Shown here piece after piece: positions 1 through 6,242 of a stretch of DNA of 26,098 nucleotides; positions within the stretch are counted from its first letter, which is position 1; each line of letters starts with the position of its first letter. The position numbers and the translations under genes are program-made. The notes below the pieces were generated by a model, which saw nothing but the letters and a program-made list of their open reading frames with translations, was not told where the DNA came from and did not search any database. Location of the stretch: contig JAJYRT010000009.1 in NCBI GenBank assembly GCA_021793945.1, positions 1-26,098 of the forward strand, given 5' to 3'. The stretch is from Thermoplasmata archaeon (GTDB lineage Archaea; Thermoplasmatota; Thermoplasmata; Thermoplasmatales; Thermoplasmataceae).

Positions 1-511
1 CGAAGCCTGATAACATCAACAGGCTCTGGGAGACCGACATCCACTATGTTGGTACTGCAAGAGACGGAATGCACTATCTTATGAGCATAAAGGACTGTTT
101 CAGCAAGAAATGGATATCATATGAATTGATAACGGTCCGCAGTATATCTCGAGGGGATTCAGGGAATCCATGAAATTACTGGGAATAAGATCTGAATACA
201 TACAGAAGCACACTCCGGAGGACAACGGTGACATTGAATCATTCCACAACTCCCTCAAGACGGATTACATATGGGTCACAGATCTGGAAACATTTGAGGA
301 TGCGAGGAAACTGATGCAATATGCATTCACAGATTACAACACAGTCAGGCCGCATTCATCCATATCATTCCTGCCGCCGGATGAATTTGAAAGGAGATGG
401 AATGAAAGTGAGGATTTCAGGAACAAATTCCTGGAAGAGAGAAACAGAAAGGAGGAGAGAATATTGAAAAACAGGATCGAGAAGAAAAGGAGGTTGAAAG
501 AAAATGTCTAA
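1..511 (+). pseudogene. IS3-family transposase OrfB remnant, internally deleted and cut by window edge
   Basis: This is the integrase-core (DDE) half of an IS3-type transposase. Frame 3 from the left edge reads a first-Asp region (WETDIHYV) and continues to KKWISYE near position 125. The reading then jumps, in another frame, to DNGPQY (second Asp, from 128) and on to DIESFHNSLK, which carries the catalytic Glu, and VRPHSSI, ending with a stop at 509-511. In intact IS3 OrfB proteins some tens of residues separate the first block from DNG, so an internal, out-of-frame deletion has occurred at about 125-128. The downstream open frame from an ATG at 170 has no start signal and is only the tail of the dead gene. 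The C-terminus is very basic and Lys/Arg/Glu rich. The 5' part and left IS end lie outside the window. Confidence 0.85.
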
Positions 512-616
512 TTGGAAGACAGAATATCTGTACAAAATTAAGGGGCTCAGATCAAGGTCATGAAAAAGGGTTTCGGTGGGAGTTTTTGGAAATCCTCATG
601 CGCTCAATAATCCTAC

Positions 617-1195
617 CTATCCTTCGAAATACAGGCCCTCAAAGATATACACTGTAACTCCATCCTCTTTCCAGCATCCTTCCAGCATTCCCGCCTTGAT
701 GCAGGTTGCGTCCAGAAACTGTTCCTGGTCAAGTCCCTCTTCAACTGCAACCTGCGGCAGCAGGAGACCCGAAGTCCATGCAGACTCAACTATTGTTCCG
801 TGCCTCCCAATTTCCAGTTTATCCTTTCCAGGTTCAAATTTCTCTCTTGGCCCAAGCACTGCTATCTCAATGGAGAGTTCCGGTATCTCATCCTTTCCAA
901 GACTCTTGAAACGCGGGTCCATTACAGCACTGGAGATTGTTGATTTTCTAACGGCCTCTGCAATGGGAAAAACAGGGTCCGGATATCCGACGCACCCCCT
1001 CAGTTCTCCGTGCTTCTTGAGAGTAACAAATACTCCAGCCTTTTCCTCCAGTCTTCCCCCATAGCTGGAGGGGATGAACTCTTTCTTCAGAAGCAGGGCT
1101 TCCAGCGTGTGTCTGGCTATCGTGATCATGGTTGCCCTGTCCTCCTCCGTGATGCTTAAGAGAAGCGGACTTGAAAATGATTTTTCGTTACTCAT
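617..1195 (-). CDS. amrA: AMMECR1-domain protein (AmmeMemoRadiSam system protein A)
   Basis: The 192-aa protein is a full-length AMMECR1 domain. The family signature appears as LRGCVGYP at residues 65-72, followed by the typical segments AVMDPRFKSL and ELSIEIAVLGP. The biochemical role of AMMECR1 proteins is not established; a soluble cytoplasmic protein is expected, with no signal peptide or membrane segment visible. It is transcribed away from amrB-amrS, with a 51-bp shared intergenic space. A TATA-like element at 1208-1216 lies only about 15-20 nt before the ATG, closer than the usual leaderless spacing, so the exact start is a little uncertain. Genes for AMMECR1, MEMO1 and an AmrS-type radical SAM protein recur together in archaea and bacteria, which supports a shared pathway. 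Confidence 0.93.
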   Translation of the reverse strand: MSNEKSFSSPLLLSITEEDRATMITIARHTLEALLLKKEFIPSSYGGRLEEKAGVFVTLKKHGELRGCVGYPDPVFPIAEAVRKSTISSAVMDPRFKSLGKDEIPELSIEIAVLGPREKFEPGKDKLEIGRHGTIVESAWTSGLLLPQVAVEEGLDQEQFLDATCIKAGMLEGCWKEDGVTVYIFEGLYFEG

Positions 1196-1207
1196 CTATT
1201 CGCACCA

Positions 1208-1216
1208 TTTATAATA
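1208..1216. promoter_or_regulatory. TATA element between divergent amrA and amrB
   Basis: TTTATAATA reads as an archaeal TATA box on the plus strand and, being nearly symmetric (TATTATAAA), also on the minus strand. Its centre is about 37 nt before the amrB TTG start, leaving room for the GGGTGAT ribosome-binding site, and about 17 nt before the amrA ATG. It may serve one or both genes. Confidence 0.45.
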
Positions 1217-1246
1217 CTAGGCTTCAATTTAACGTATGGGTGATCT

Positions 1247-2044
1247 TTGAGAAAACCAGCCGTGTCGGGTTCCTTCTACCCATCTGATCCCGGCAGGCTA
1301 TCTCAGATGATTGGTGAAATGATAGAAGAAGCGGGACGGTTCGATCTTGAGGGGGAAGTTATAGGAATCGTGGCGCCGCATGCCGGATATGTTTATTCTG
1401 GTCCGATCGCGTCAATATCCTATCGCCAAATCCTGGAGTCCGGCATAAACAGGTTCCTGGTAGTCGGCCCCAACCATGAAGGGTATCCGTGGAAATCCAC
1501 AACAACTGGTGCAGAGCCATGGGAAACTCCTCTGGGAAAGTGTTCCATAGATGTTGGGATGCTCGAACATTTTTCAGGCCTGGTTATGGAAGAGCCTCTT
1601 GCCGGTAGGTCCGAACATTCAATAGAGGTGCAACTGCCCTTCCTGCAGACGATCAGGAAGTCCGGGTTCACCTTTCTTCCTGTTTTCATGGGAGACCAGG
1701 GTATGGAAGTTGCAAGAGAGATCGGCAAAGCAGCATACCAAATGGGATCTGACTTTCTCTTCATCGCAAGTTCCGATCTTACGCATTATGAGAGGGAGGA
1801 TGTGGCTCGAAATATGGATACCCGCATAATTGAGAAGATCGTGGATCTTGATATCGGTTCGTATTATGAATTCCTGGCAATGGAACGGGCAAGCGCATGC
1901 GGATATGGTGCAATTGCGTCCCTGATGGAATATACAGTTCTGAGGGGGGGTAGGATCGTTAAGCTGGTATACGGAACGTCTGCAGAAACCTCTGGTGACT
2001 ATAATCACGTCGTAGGATATCCTTCTCTTGTCTCAATAGTATGA
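1247..2044 (+). CDS. amrB: MEMO1-family protein (AmmeMemoRadiSam system protein B)
   Basis: A 265-aa protein covering the whole MEMO1 fold (related to LigB-type dioxygenases). Visible signatures are AVSGSFYP at 5-12, APHAGYVYSG at 43-52, VGPNHEG at 73-79, EHSIEVQLPF at 123-132, SSDLTHY at 175-181 and ACGYGAI near 217-223. His45, His77 and Cys218 fall where human MEMO1 has its metal-binding His/His/Cys triad, so copper or iron binding is plausible. The start is a TTG, chosen because GGGTGAT lies just upstream and the sequence then reads straight into the conserved RKPAVSGSFYP. The downstream amrS start is 6 nt after the stop, so the two are surely co-transcribed. The family's reaction in prokaryotes is unknown. 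Confidence 0.93.
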   Translation: MRKPAVSGSFYPSDPGRLSQMIGEMIEEAGRFDLEGEVIGIVAPHAGYVYSGPIASISYRQILESGINRFLVVGPNHEGYPWKSTTTGAEPWETPLGKCSIDVGMLEHFSGLVMEEPLAGRSEHSIEVQLPFLQTIRKSGFTFLPVFMGDQGMEVAREIGKAAYQMGSDFLFIASSDLTHYEREDVARNMDTRIIEKIVDLDIGSYYEFLAMERASACGYGAIASLMEYTVLRGGRIVKLVYGTSAETSGDYNHVVGYPSLVSIV

Positions 2045-2050
2045 CAGGCA

Positions 2051-3130
2051 ATGGTTATGCTTTTGGACGCATTGCATAAGTGCGCGAACATGAACCTCCT
2101 TTTCAGCACTGAAGATGGACAAGTTACGTGCACTGCATGCAGGAGGCGTTGCAGACTCAGAGAAGGGCAGAGGGGTTTCTGCGGGATTAGGCAGAATGTG
2201 GACGGAAAACTGACGCTCCTGACTTATGGGAAACCGTATGGACTTCATGTTGATCCTATTGAAAAGAAGCCCGTTTTGCACAAGTTTCCCAACTCAAGAG
2301 TGCTTTCCTTTGGAACAACTGGATGTAACTACGCCTGCCGGTATTGCCAGAACTGGGATATGAGCCAGAAAAGGGGGCCAGACGGTGACTTGATGTCCCC
2401 GGAAGAGGTAGTTGGCCTTGCCAAACGCCTGAATTGCCAAGGTATTGCATACACCTACAATGAACCAACTGTTTTCATCGAATTCGCTCACGATGTGGGG
2501 GTGATCGCAAGGAGAGAGGGGCTTTTCAACATATTCGTTACAAATGGCTATGAGACTGCAGAGGCCCTGGAGGCTTGTGGAGATTTCCTTGACCTGATGA
2601 CGGTGGATTTCAAGGGTAATGCATCTGACGAGTTCTACAGGAAGTACATATCTGTCCTCGGTGCAGATCCTATCTTTGATACCATACAGCTTGCCAGAGA
2701 TAAAGGGATACACGTGGAGGTTACAGACCTGGTGGTTCCTGAGGTCGGAGATTCCCTGAGAGATGCGGAGATCATGATTTCCAGGCTGAAAGACATACTG
2801 GGCAGTGAATTTCCAATGAGTTTCCTGAAATTTCACCCTGATTACAGGATGCTGGAATTTGAAGAAACACCGCTTGAGACGCTCGAAATGCATTATCGTC
2901 TTGGCAGGGAGCTTGGTCTCAAGTACTGTTACATTGGGAACGTTTTCAACTCAAGGATGGAAAACACCTATTGCCCGAATTGCAATACCCTTTTGCTTGA
3001 AAGGAGTGATTTCGCTACGACCGGCATTCATGTGCCTGGAAACGGTATATGTCCTTCCTGCGGAACGGATACGGGACTTAGGCTTTACAGCTTAAATGAA
3101 ACGGGAGAGGGCAGGAACCTTCAGGAATAG
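2051..3130 (+). CDS. amrS: AmmeMemoRadiSam system radical SAM enzyme
   Basis: A 359-aa radical SAM protein. The SAM-cluster motif C-x3-C-x2-C is GCNYACRYCQNW, with Cys92, Cys96 and Cys99. An N-terminal cysteine set (C27, C30, C34, C44 in CTACRRRC...GFCGIR) and a C-terminal pair of Cys-x2-Cys knuckles (YCPNC and CPSC, the last 45 residues) look like metal or Fe-S sites and are typical of AmrS, which resembles pyruvate-formate-lyase-activating enzymes. The substrate is unknown. It follows amrB by 6 nt in the same operon. The start could be ATG 2051 or ATG 2090 (MNLLFS); no strong ribosome-binding site decides between them. A TATA box and the eL41 gene follow, so the operon probably ends here. 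Confidence 0.93.
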   Translation: MVMLLDALHKCANMNLLFSTEDGQVTCTACRRRCRLREGQRGFCGIRQNVDGKLTLLTYGKPYGLHVDPIEKKPVLHKFPNSRVLSFGTTGCNYACRYCQNWDMSQKRGPDGDLMSPEEVVGLAKRLNCQGIAYTYNEPTVFIEFAHDVGVIARREGLFNIFVTNGYETAEALEACGDFLDLMTVDFKGNASDEFYRKYISVLGADPIFDTIQLARDKGIHVEVTDLVVPEVGDSLRDAEIMISRLKDILGSEFPMSFLKFHPDYRMLEFEETPLETLEMHYRLGRELGLKYCYIGNVFNSRMENTYCPNCNTLLLERSDFATTGIHVPGNGICPSCGTDTGLRLYSLNETGEGRNLQE

Positions 3131-3190
3131 GCGAATATTGCTTCGTTCAGGTATCGCTTTCAGACGCATGTATCAGAAACTTGAAAATAG

Positions 3191-3199
3191 GTATAAATA
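3191..3199 (+). promoter_or_regulatory. TATA box for the eL41 gene
   Basis: GTATAAATA preceded by a purine-rich GAAAATAG (possible BRE). It lies about 80 nt upstream of the eL41 ribosome-binding site, giving a short untranslated leader. Confidence 0.55.
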
Positions 3200-3276
3200 G
3201 ACTAAACTTATGTCGAAGTCTGCTCAGCTTGATCGAAGAATATCTTGCTGACCGTTCCAATTAATGAGGTGTATCA

Positions 3277-3384
3277 TTGAAGAGAAGTTCAAGAGACTGG
3301 AAAAAGCGTGGAAACATGCGCTGGAAATGGCGCAAGAAGAGAATCAGGCGGCTGAAGAGAGCGAGAAAGGCAAACAGGATGTGA
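3277..3384 (+). CDS. rpl41e: 50S ribosomal protein eL41
   Basis: A very small, extremely basic protein. The core [18 protein letters not shown] is the recognisable eL41 signature, with Trp-Lys-Trp followed by Lys/Arg runs. It is a single helix in the archaeal/eukaryotic large subunit near the subunit interface. I start it at TTG 3277 because GAGGTG (3265-3270) lies 6 nt upstream, giving 35 residues with a 13-residue basic extension ([12 protein letters not shown]) before the core. The alternative ATG at 3316 has no ribosome-binding site and would give 22 residues. It has its own TATA box and a T-tract after the stop. It is easily missed because of its size. Confidence 0.8.
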   Translation: MKRSSRDWKKRGNMRWKWRKKRIRRLKRARKANRM

Positions 3385-3428
3385 GTCCTGGTTCGGGGGA
3401 CTCTGTCCATTTGCTTCCTTAGTTTTTT
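3383..3428 (+). terminator. Hairpin and T-tract after eL41
   Basis: GAGTCC (3383-3388) pairs with GGACTC (3398-3403) around a 9-nt loop, starting inside the eL41 stop codon. A run of six T (3423-3428) follows, suitable for archaeal oligo-T termination. The hairpin may be incidental. Confidence 0.4.
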
Positions 3429-3514
3429 ACTGAAACTGTTTTGGTTTGAGAAATGAAGATATTCTTTTTCCCAGCACAATGGATTTTTCCACATAATTTG
3501 TGTGGCAATCAATA

Positions 3515-3523
3515 GTTATAAAT
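3515..3523 (+). promoter_or_regulatory. TATA box for tRNA-Trp
   Basis: GTTATAAAT lies about 45 nt before the first tRNA base, predicting a short 5' leader that contains CCAAGG (3544-3549). This can pair with CCTTGG (3561-3566), which includes the first two tRNA bases. Confidence 0.55.
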
Positions 3524-3564
3524 CTGTCTCTTAATTCACTGTTCCAAGGGTCCTTGTGATCCTT

Positions 3565-3705
3565 GGGAGTGTGGGGTAGTCAGGTATCCTAGCGGGCTCC
3601 AGTCAGGGAATGATTAGCAACGGGTCATCTGAATTAATGATGAGTGACTGGAACTATGATCCCGGAAGAGACCCGTAGATCTGGGTTCAAATCCCAGTAC
3701 TCCCA
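3565..3705 (+). tRNA. trnW: tRNA-Trp (CCA) with intron
   Basis: The acceptor stem GGGAGTG (3565-3571) pairs with TACTCCC (3698-3704), and the discriminator A is at 3705. The T arm is CTGGG-TTCAAAT-CCCAG (3681-3697). The anticodon stem GCGGG (3592-3596) pairs with CCCGT (3672-3676), and the anticodon CCA is at 3599-3601. The gene is interrupted by a 68-nt intron at 3603-3670, after position 37. Exon bases 3597-3600 can pair with 3665-3668 (one mismatch) between bulges A-G-T (3601-3603) and A-G-A (3669-3671), which is the bulge-helix-bulge form cut by archaeal splicing endonuclease. The 3' CCA is not encoded. Confidence 0.93.
3603..3670 (+). ncRNA. Intron-encoded C/D-box guide RNA for tRNA-Trp C34 and position 39
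   Basis: The intron carries box C AUGAUUA (3610-3616, one deviation), box D' CUGA (3629-3632), box C' AUGAUGA (3637-3643, perfect) and a degenerate box D AUGA (3656-3659). GGG (3606-3608) and CCC (3661-3663) form the terminal stem. The D guide 3645-3652 is complementary to 3598-3605, and the fifth base before box D pairs with C3599, tRNA position 34. The D' guide 3620-3626 is complementary to 3670-3676, and its fifth base pairs with C3672, position 39. Both targets are those known for the tRNA-Trp intron guide of Haloferax (C34 and U39; here 39 is C). The 8-bp D duplex spans the splice site, so methylation should precede splicing. Confidence 0.85.
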
Positions 3706-4210
3706 TCACTACCGGATGCCTTGATTTCCGTCTCCAAATTCATCATTTTTCCTTTCATACTGCGGCTGCCTCCTCACACCGAAAAAATCCGGGTTCCCTC
3801 TCCTTGGCGAGCGTGGGGTTCTATTCACATTTCTTTCTTGAAAGTGCCCTCAATTTTTTAGATACAATCTATTATTCCGGGCTCTCCTCCACCATTAGGT
3901 CAAATTTTTTTCTAGATTCGCTTCAGCAGATCGTCTTTCTGCTCATTTGCTTATTTCAGGTCAACAGACTTCTTGACTATTCCAGCGCACTTCATTATGC
4001 CCTTGATCAACCTGTTGTAGAATCCTGTCTCAAATTATTCATCGAGTTTTCTTGGATAACCTACCGTCCATAAGGCTTGCTCTCCGGTCGTAAAATGAGC
4101 AAGTGGTTCTACATACGGAGTCTTGGGAGAGTTGCATTAATTTATTTCGGTAAAATAAGTTTAGAAACGGGAAATGCCAATGAAGTGAAACTGATGCATA
4201 TACAAGTCAG
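3706..4210. other. Intergenic stretch without a convincing gene
   Basis: About 500 bases follow the tRNA. A T-rich patch at 3746-3756 could terminate the tRNA transcript. The only long plus-strand frame here (3804-4073) has no ribosome-binding site and unlikely composition. The minus strand between about 4065 and 3900 has a coding-like stretch (FYNRLIKGIMKCAGIVKK) broken by in-frame stops, possibly a gene remnant that I cannot identify. Confidence 0.5.
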
Positions 4211-4236
4211 GATAAATATTCCACGAAATATTTATC
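4211..4236. repeat. Perfect 10-6-10 inverted repeat upstream of paralog A
   Basis: GATAAATATT and AATATTTATC are exact reverse complements separated by CCACGA. The right arm contains a TATA-like AATATTTATC, so the palindrome overlaps the probable promoter of the operon that starts with paralog A. It could be an operator for a dimeric regulator or a stem-loop. Confidence 0.6.
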
Positions 4237-4252
4237 TAAGGTCAAGGAGTTA

Positions 4253-4372
4253 ATGTTGCGTGGTGGATTTTCCTGCAGATTGCGGTTTTCAGGCCCAGTG
4301 TACCGATGGCTTAAGGAAAGGCCACGCAGATGCACCTCAGCCATTCAAGGGTGGAAACGAGAGGTGATATGA
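4253..4372 (+). CDS. Possible 39-aa basic leader peptide before paralog A
   Basis: An ATG after AGGAG (spacing only 3 nt) opens a 39-codon frame. Its TGA (4370-4372) is one base before the ATG of paralog A, and the ribosome-binding site of A (GAGGTGAT) lies inside its last codons. The product would be Arg/Lys/Trp rich (for example YRWLKERPRRC) and matches nothing I know. Its position would allow translational coupling to A, but the frame may be chance. Treat as unproven. Confidence 0.25.
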   Translation: MLRGGFSCRLRFSGPVYRWLKERPRRCTSAIQGWKREVI

Positions 4373-4373
4373 G

Positions 4374-5312
4374 ATGAAAATCAGTGAGGTACATGCAAAG
4401 CTGGACAGACGATGCGTGATTGCCATAAGGCAGCATGGTGGCATATTCGAACTGCTTGCGAGGATGGGTGAAAGGATACCGGCGTACACGTTCACAGAGA
4501 ATGAAAAGACTTACGTACAGCTCTTCTTTTCGAAGAAAGGCAAACCCGGTCCGGCCATGTCGCCCATTCTCTCGAGGAAAGACCTCGTGGAGAAGAGATC
4601 ATACTATTCCATAACCGAAAGGATCAACAACGTTGAGGGGATGAAGGTCGTCGGGAAGCTGCTTGAAGCACCATCCGTGGCACTGAACGATGCCTACCTG
4701 CTCAAAGACAAACTCTACCTTGACTTCAGGTTTCATGGAAACGAGTTGCACAGGATCAATGACGTACTTTCAGAAGTGATTGGAAAGAACCAGAACTTCA
4801 GGATAGCGAGGATGACGCATTCCCGCACTCTCAGAGAAAGGATGCAGGAAATACATGCGCACACGCCGCTTGCGGTCGTGAGATACTCCATACCAATACC
4901 CGTGGACAACCCGCTAATGGGATACATGGCAGAAAACCACCCCGATGCGGTAGCCGAAATAGAGGGGCGATCTGTAACCGATGAGGGAATCAAGATCCTT
5001 CTTTACACGTCGAACCCCATGGAATCCAGCAGGGCTGAGGTGATATCGAGCGAGGACAACGTCTACGAGACCTATGTGTACGAGAAGTCCCTAGTGGAAG
5101 GTAGAAAGAGGGGCAACGAGGCAAGGATTCCAAGGATTGCCTTCTTCCTAACTATTGAACGCAACAGGCTCTTCGATACCACATTCGTTCCGGCTGCAGA
5201 GGCTGACGAGTACGTTTCCATAATGATGAACTCCCTGATGCTTGATCATGACATACATCCGCTGCTGGAATACTATTCGGAACTGGACGAGGAAGTATGG
5301 AGATGGCTGTGA
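4374..5312 (+). CDS. W-x-W family protein A (function unknown)
   Basis: A 312-aa soluble protein that I do not recognise. It is the most divergent of four paralogs in this window. Shared landmarks are an N-terminal SEVHAKLDRRCVIAI block, a central LYLDFRFHGNELHRINDVL block (about residues 114-132), ARIPRIAFFLTIE near 247-259, TTFVPA, and the final WRWL immediately before the stop. The LGPSPG loop of the other copies is replaced by MTHSRTL. The start ATG has a near-perfect ribosome-binding site GAGGTGAT at 4361-4368. It appears to be the first major gene of an operon with B (27-nt gap). No transmembrane segment, signal peptide, helix-turn-helix or catalytic motif is visible. Alternation of strands with helices suggests repeated small alpha/beta units, which is inference. 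Confidence 0.8.
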   Translation: MKISEVHAKLDRRCVIAIRQHGGIFELLARMGERIPAYTFTENEKTYVQLFFSKKGKPGPAMSPILSRKDLVEKRSYYSITERINNVEGMKVVGKLLEAPSVALNDAYLLKDKLYLDFRFHGNELHRINDVLSEVIGKNQNFRIARMTHSRTLRERMQEIHAHTPLAVVRYSIPIPVDNPLMGYMAENHPDAVAEIEGRSVTDEGIKILLYTSNPMESSRAEVISSEDNVYETYVYEKSLVEGRKRGNEARIPRIAFFLTIERNRLFDTTFVPAAEADEYVSIMMNSLMLDHDIHPLLEYYSELDEEVWRWL

Positions 5313-5339
5313 TCCCGGGATCGGCAGAGGTGATGTATC

Positions 5340-6218
5340 ATCCTGTACCGTGATGTCGAGAAAGTCATGGATACTGGCCTTACGATATCCATGGAGCAGA
5401 AACACCCTGTCCTCCCCCTCCTGCTCAAGGAAGTGGACACCATACCGCTTGACTTCCACGTGAGCGGAGGAGAGGGTTTCATCGATCTCTTCATGTGCGG
5501 CAGGGTTGCAGAGAAGATCACGGGGCTGGTCGAAGGATTCCACCCGGAGAGGAGGGGGGACTGTCTGATCCTCAGCATACCTGCAGAGGAGATGAAGACA
5601 GCTACCTCGATAATGGACGAGATATCGGAAGTAAGCTCACAGGTGCGCACAGGCCTCTACCTCAGGGGGAGTGGCGTATACATCGACTACAGGGTGCATT
5701 CTTCTGCAGCGGACAACGTCACCAGAATAGTCGGAAGGATCATAGGAATGGGAAACAGGATAAGAGTCTCCGATCTAGGCCCGTCGCCAGGAGGAATTGC
5801 TGCGATTGATTCCGTGGATTCCAGGATCCACCTGGGCGTGGTCTCCTATGAGGCCGACATACTGGAGGAAACAGGACTCCCGCTGGACAGGGACTTTTAC
5901 ATGGAGTACAACTTCAACAGGCAGGAGGAGAAAGGTTTCAGGGCGCTGGCATATGATGGCGATGGATTCTCAGTCCGCCACCTGAGGTCCCGATTCCTGG
6001 ACGATGTTCACCGTCTCTCCCTTGAGAGGAGGATACCCAAGGCTGCCATCCTCGCACGCACCCTGGAAGGCAGGTACATGTCATCCACCTTCGTGCCCTT
6101 CTCCATGATGGACGACCAGCTTTCGGTCCTTTACAGTGCGTCGGAGAAGCATCCTGACGCGAAGTTCAGGCTTGTTGCCGTCAGATCGTATGACAGGAGC
6201 GTGTGGGGGTGGGTGTGA
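5340..6218 (+). CDS. W-x-W family protein B with probable AUC start
   Basis: About 292 aa. It shares with paralogs C and D the block GLYLRGSGVYIDYRVHSS, the loop DLGPSPGGI, RIPKAAILA, STFVPFSMMDDQL, EKHPDAKFRL and the terminal WGWV. Homology to C and D continues upstream of ATG 5367 through LYRDVEKVMD, and the ribosome-binding site GAGGTGAT (5327-5334) sits 5 nt before an ATC at 5340, exactly the spacing seen in A. An in-frame TGA at 5331 prevents a farther start. ATC 5340 therefore occupies the start-codon position; CTG 5343 or ATG 5367 (283 aa) are the alternatives. It lies between A and a pyruvate-kinase-C-like gene in one operon. It is shorter than A, C and D, mainly in its first half. 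Function unknown. Confidence 0.8.
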   Translation: MLYRDVEKVMDTGLTISMEQKHPVLPLLLKEVDTIPLDFHVSGGEGFIDLFMCGRVAEKITGLVEGFHPERRGDCLILSIPAEEMKTATSIMDEISEVSSQVRTGLYLRGSGVYIDYRVHSSAADNVTRIVGRIIGMGNRIRVSDLGPSPGGIAAIDSVDSRIHLGVVSYEADILEETGLPLDRDFYMEYNFNRQEEKGFRALAYDGDGFSVRHLRSRFLDDVHRLSLERRIPKAAILARTLEGRYMSSTFVPFSMMDDQLSVLYSASEKHPDAKFRLVAVRSYDRSVWGWV

Positions 6219-6242
6219 TGGGGATTCTGGAGGAGTGGAAGA

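Noticed and set aside
576..1064. 162-codon plus-strand frame over amrA
   Set aside because: It is the antisense shadow of the clearly conserved AMMECR1 gene and is Ser/Pro rich without its own signals.
3210..3251. 13-codon ATG frame just before eL41
   Set aside because: It begins too close to the TATA box (before the expected transcription start) and has no ribosome-binding site.
3804..4073. 89-codon plus-strand open frame in the spacer after tRNA-Trp
   Set aside because: No ribosome-binding site or TATA box in place, very AT- and Phe/Leu/Ser-rich composition, no recognisable motif.
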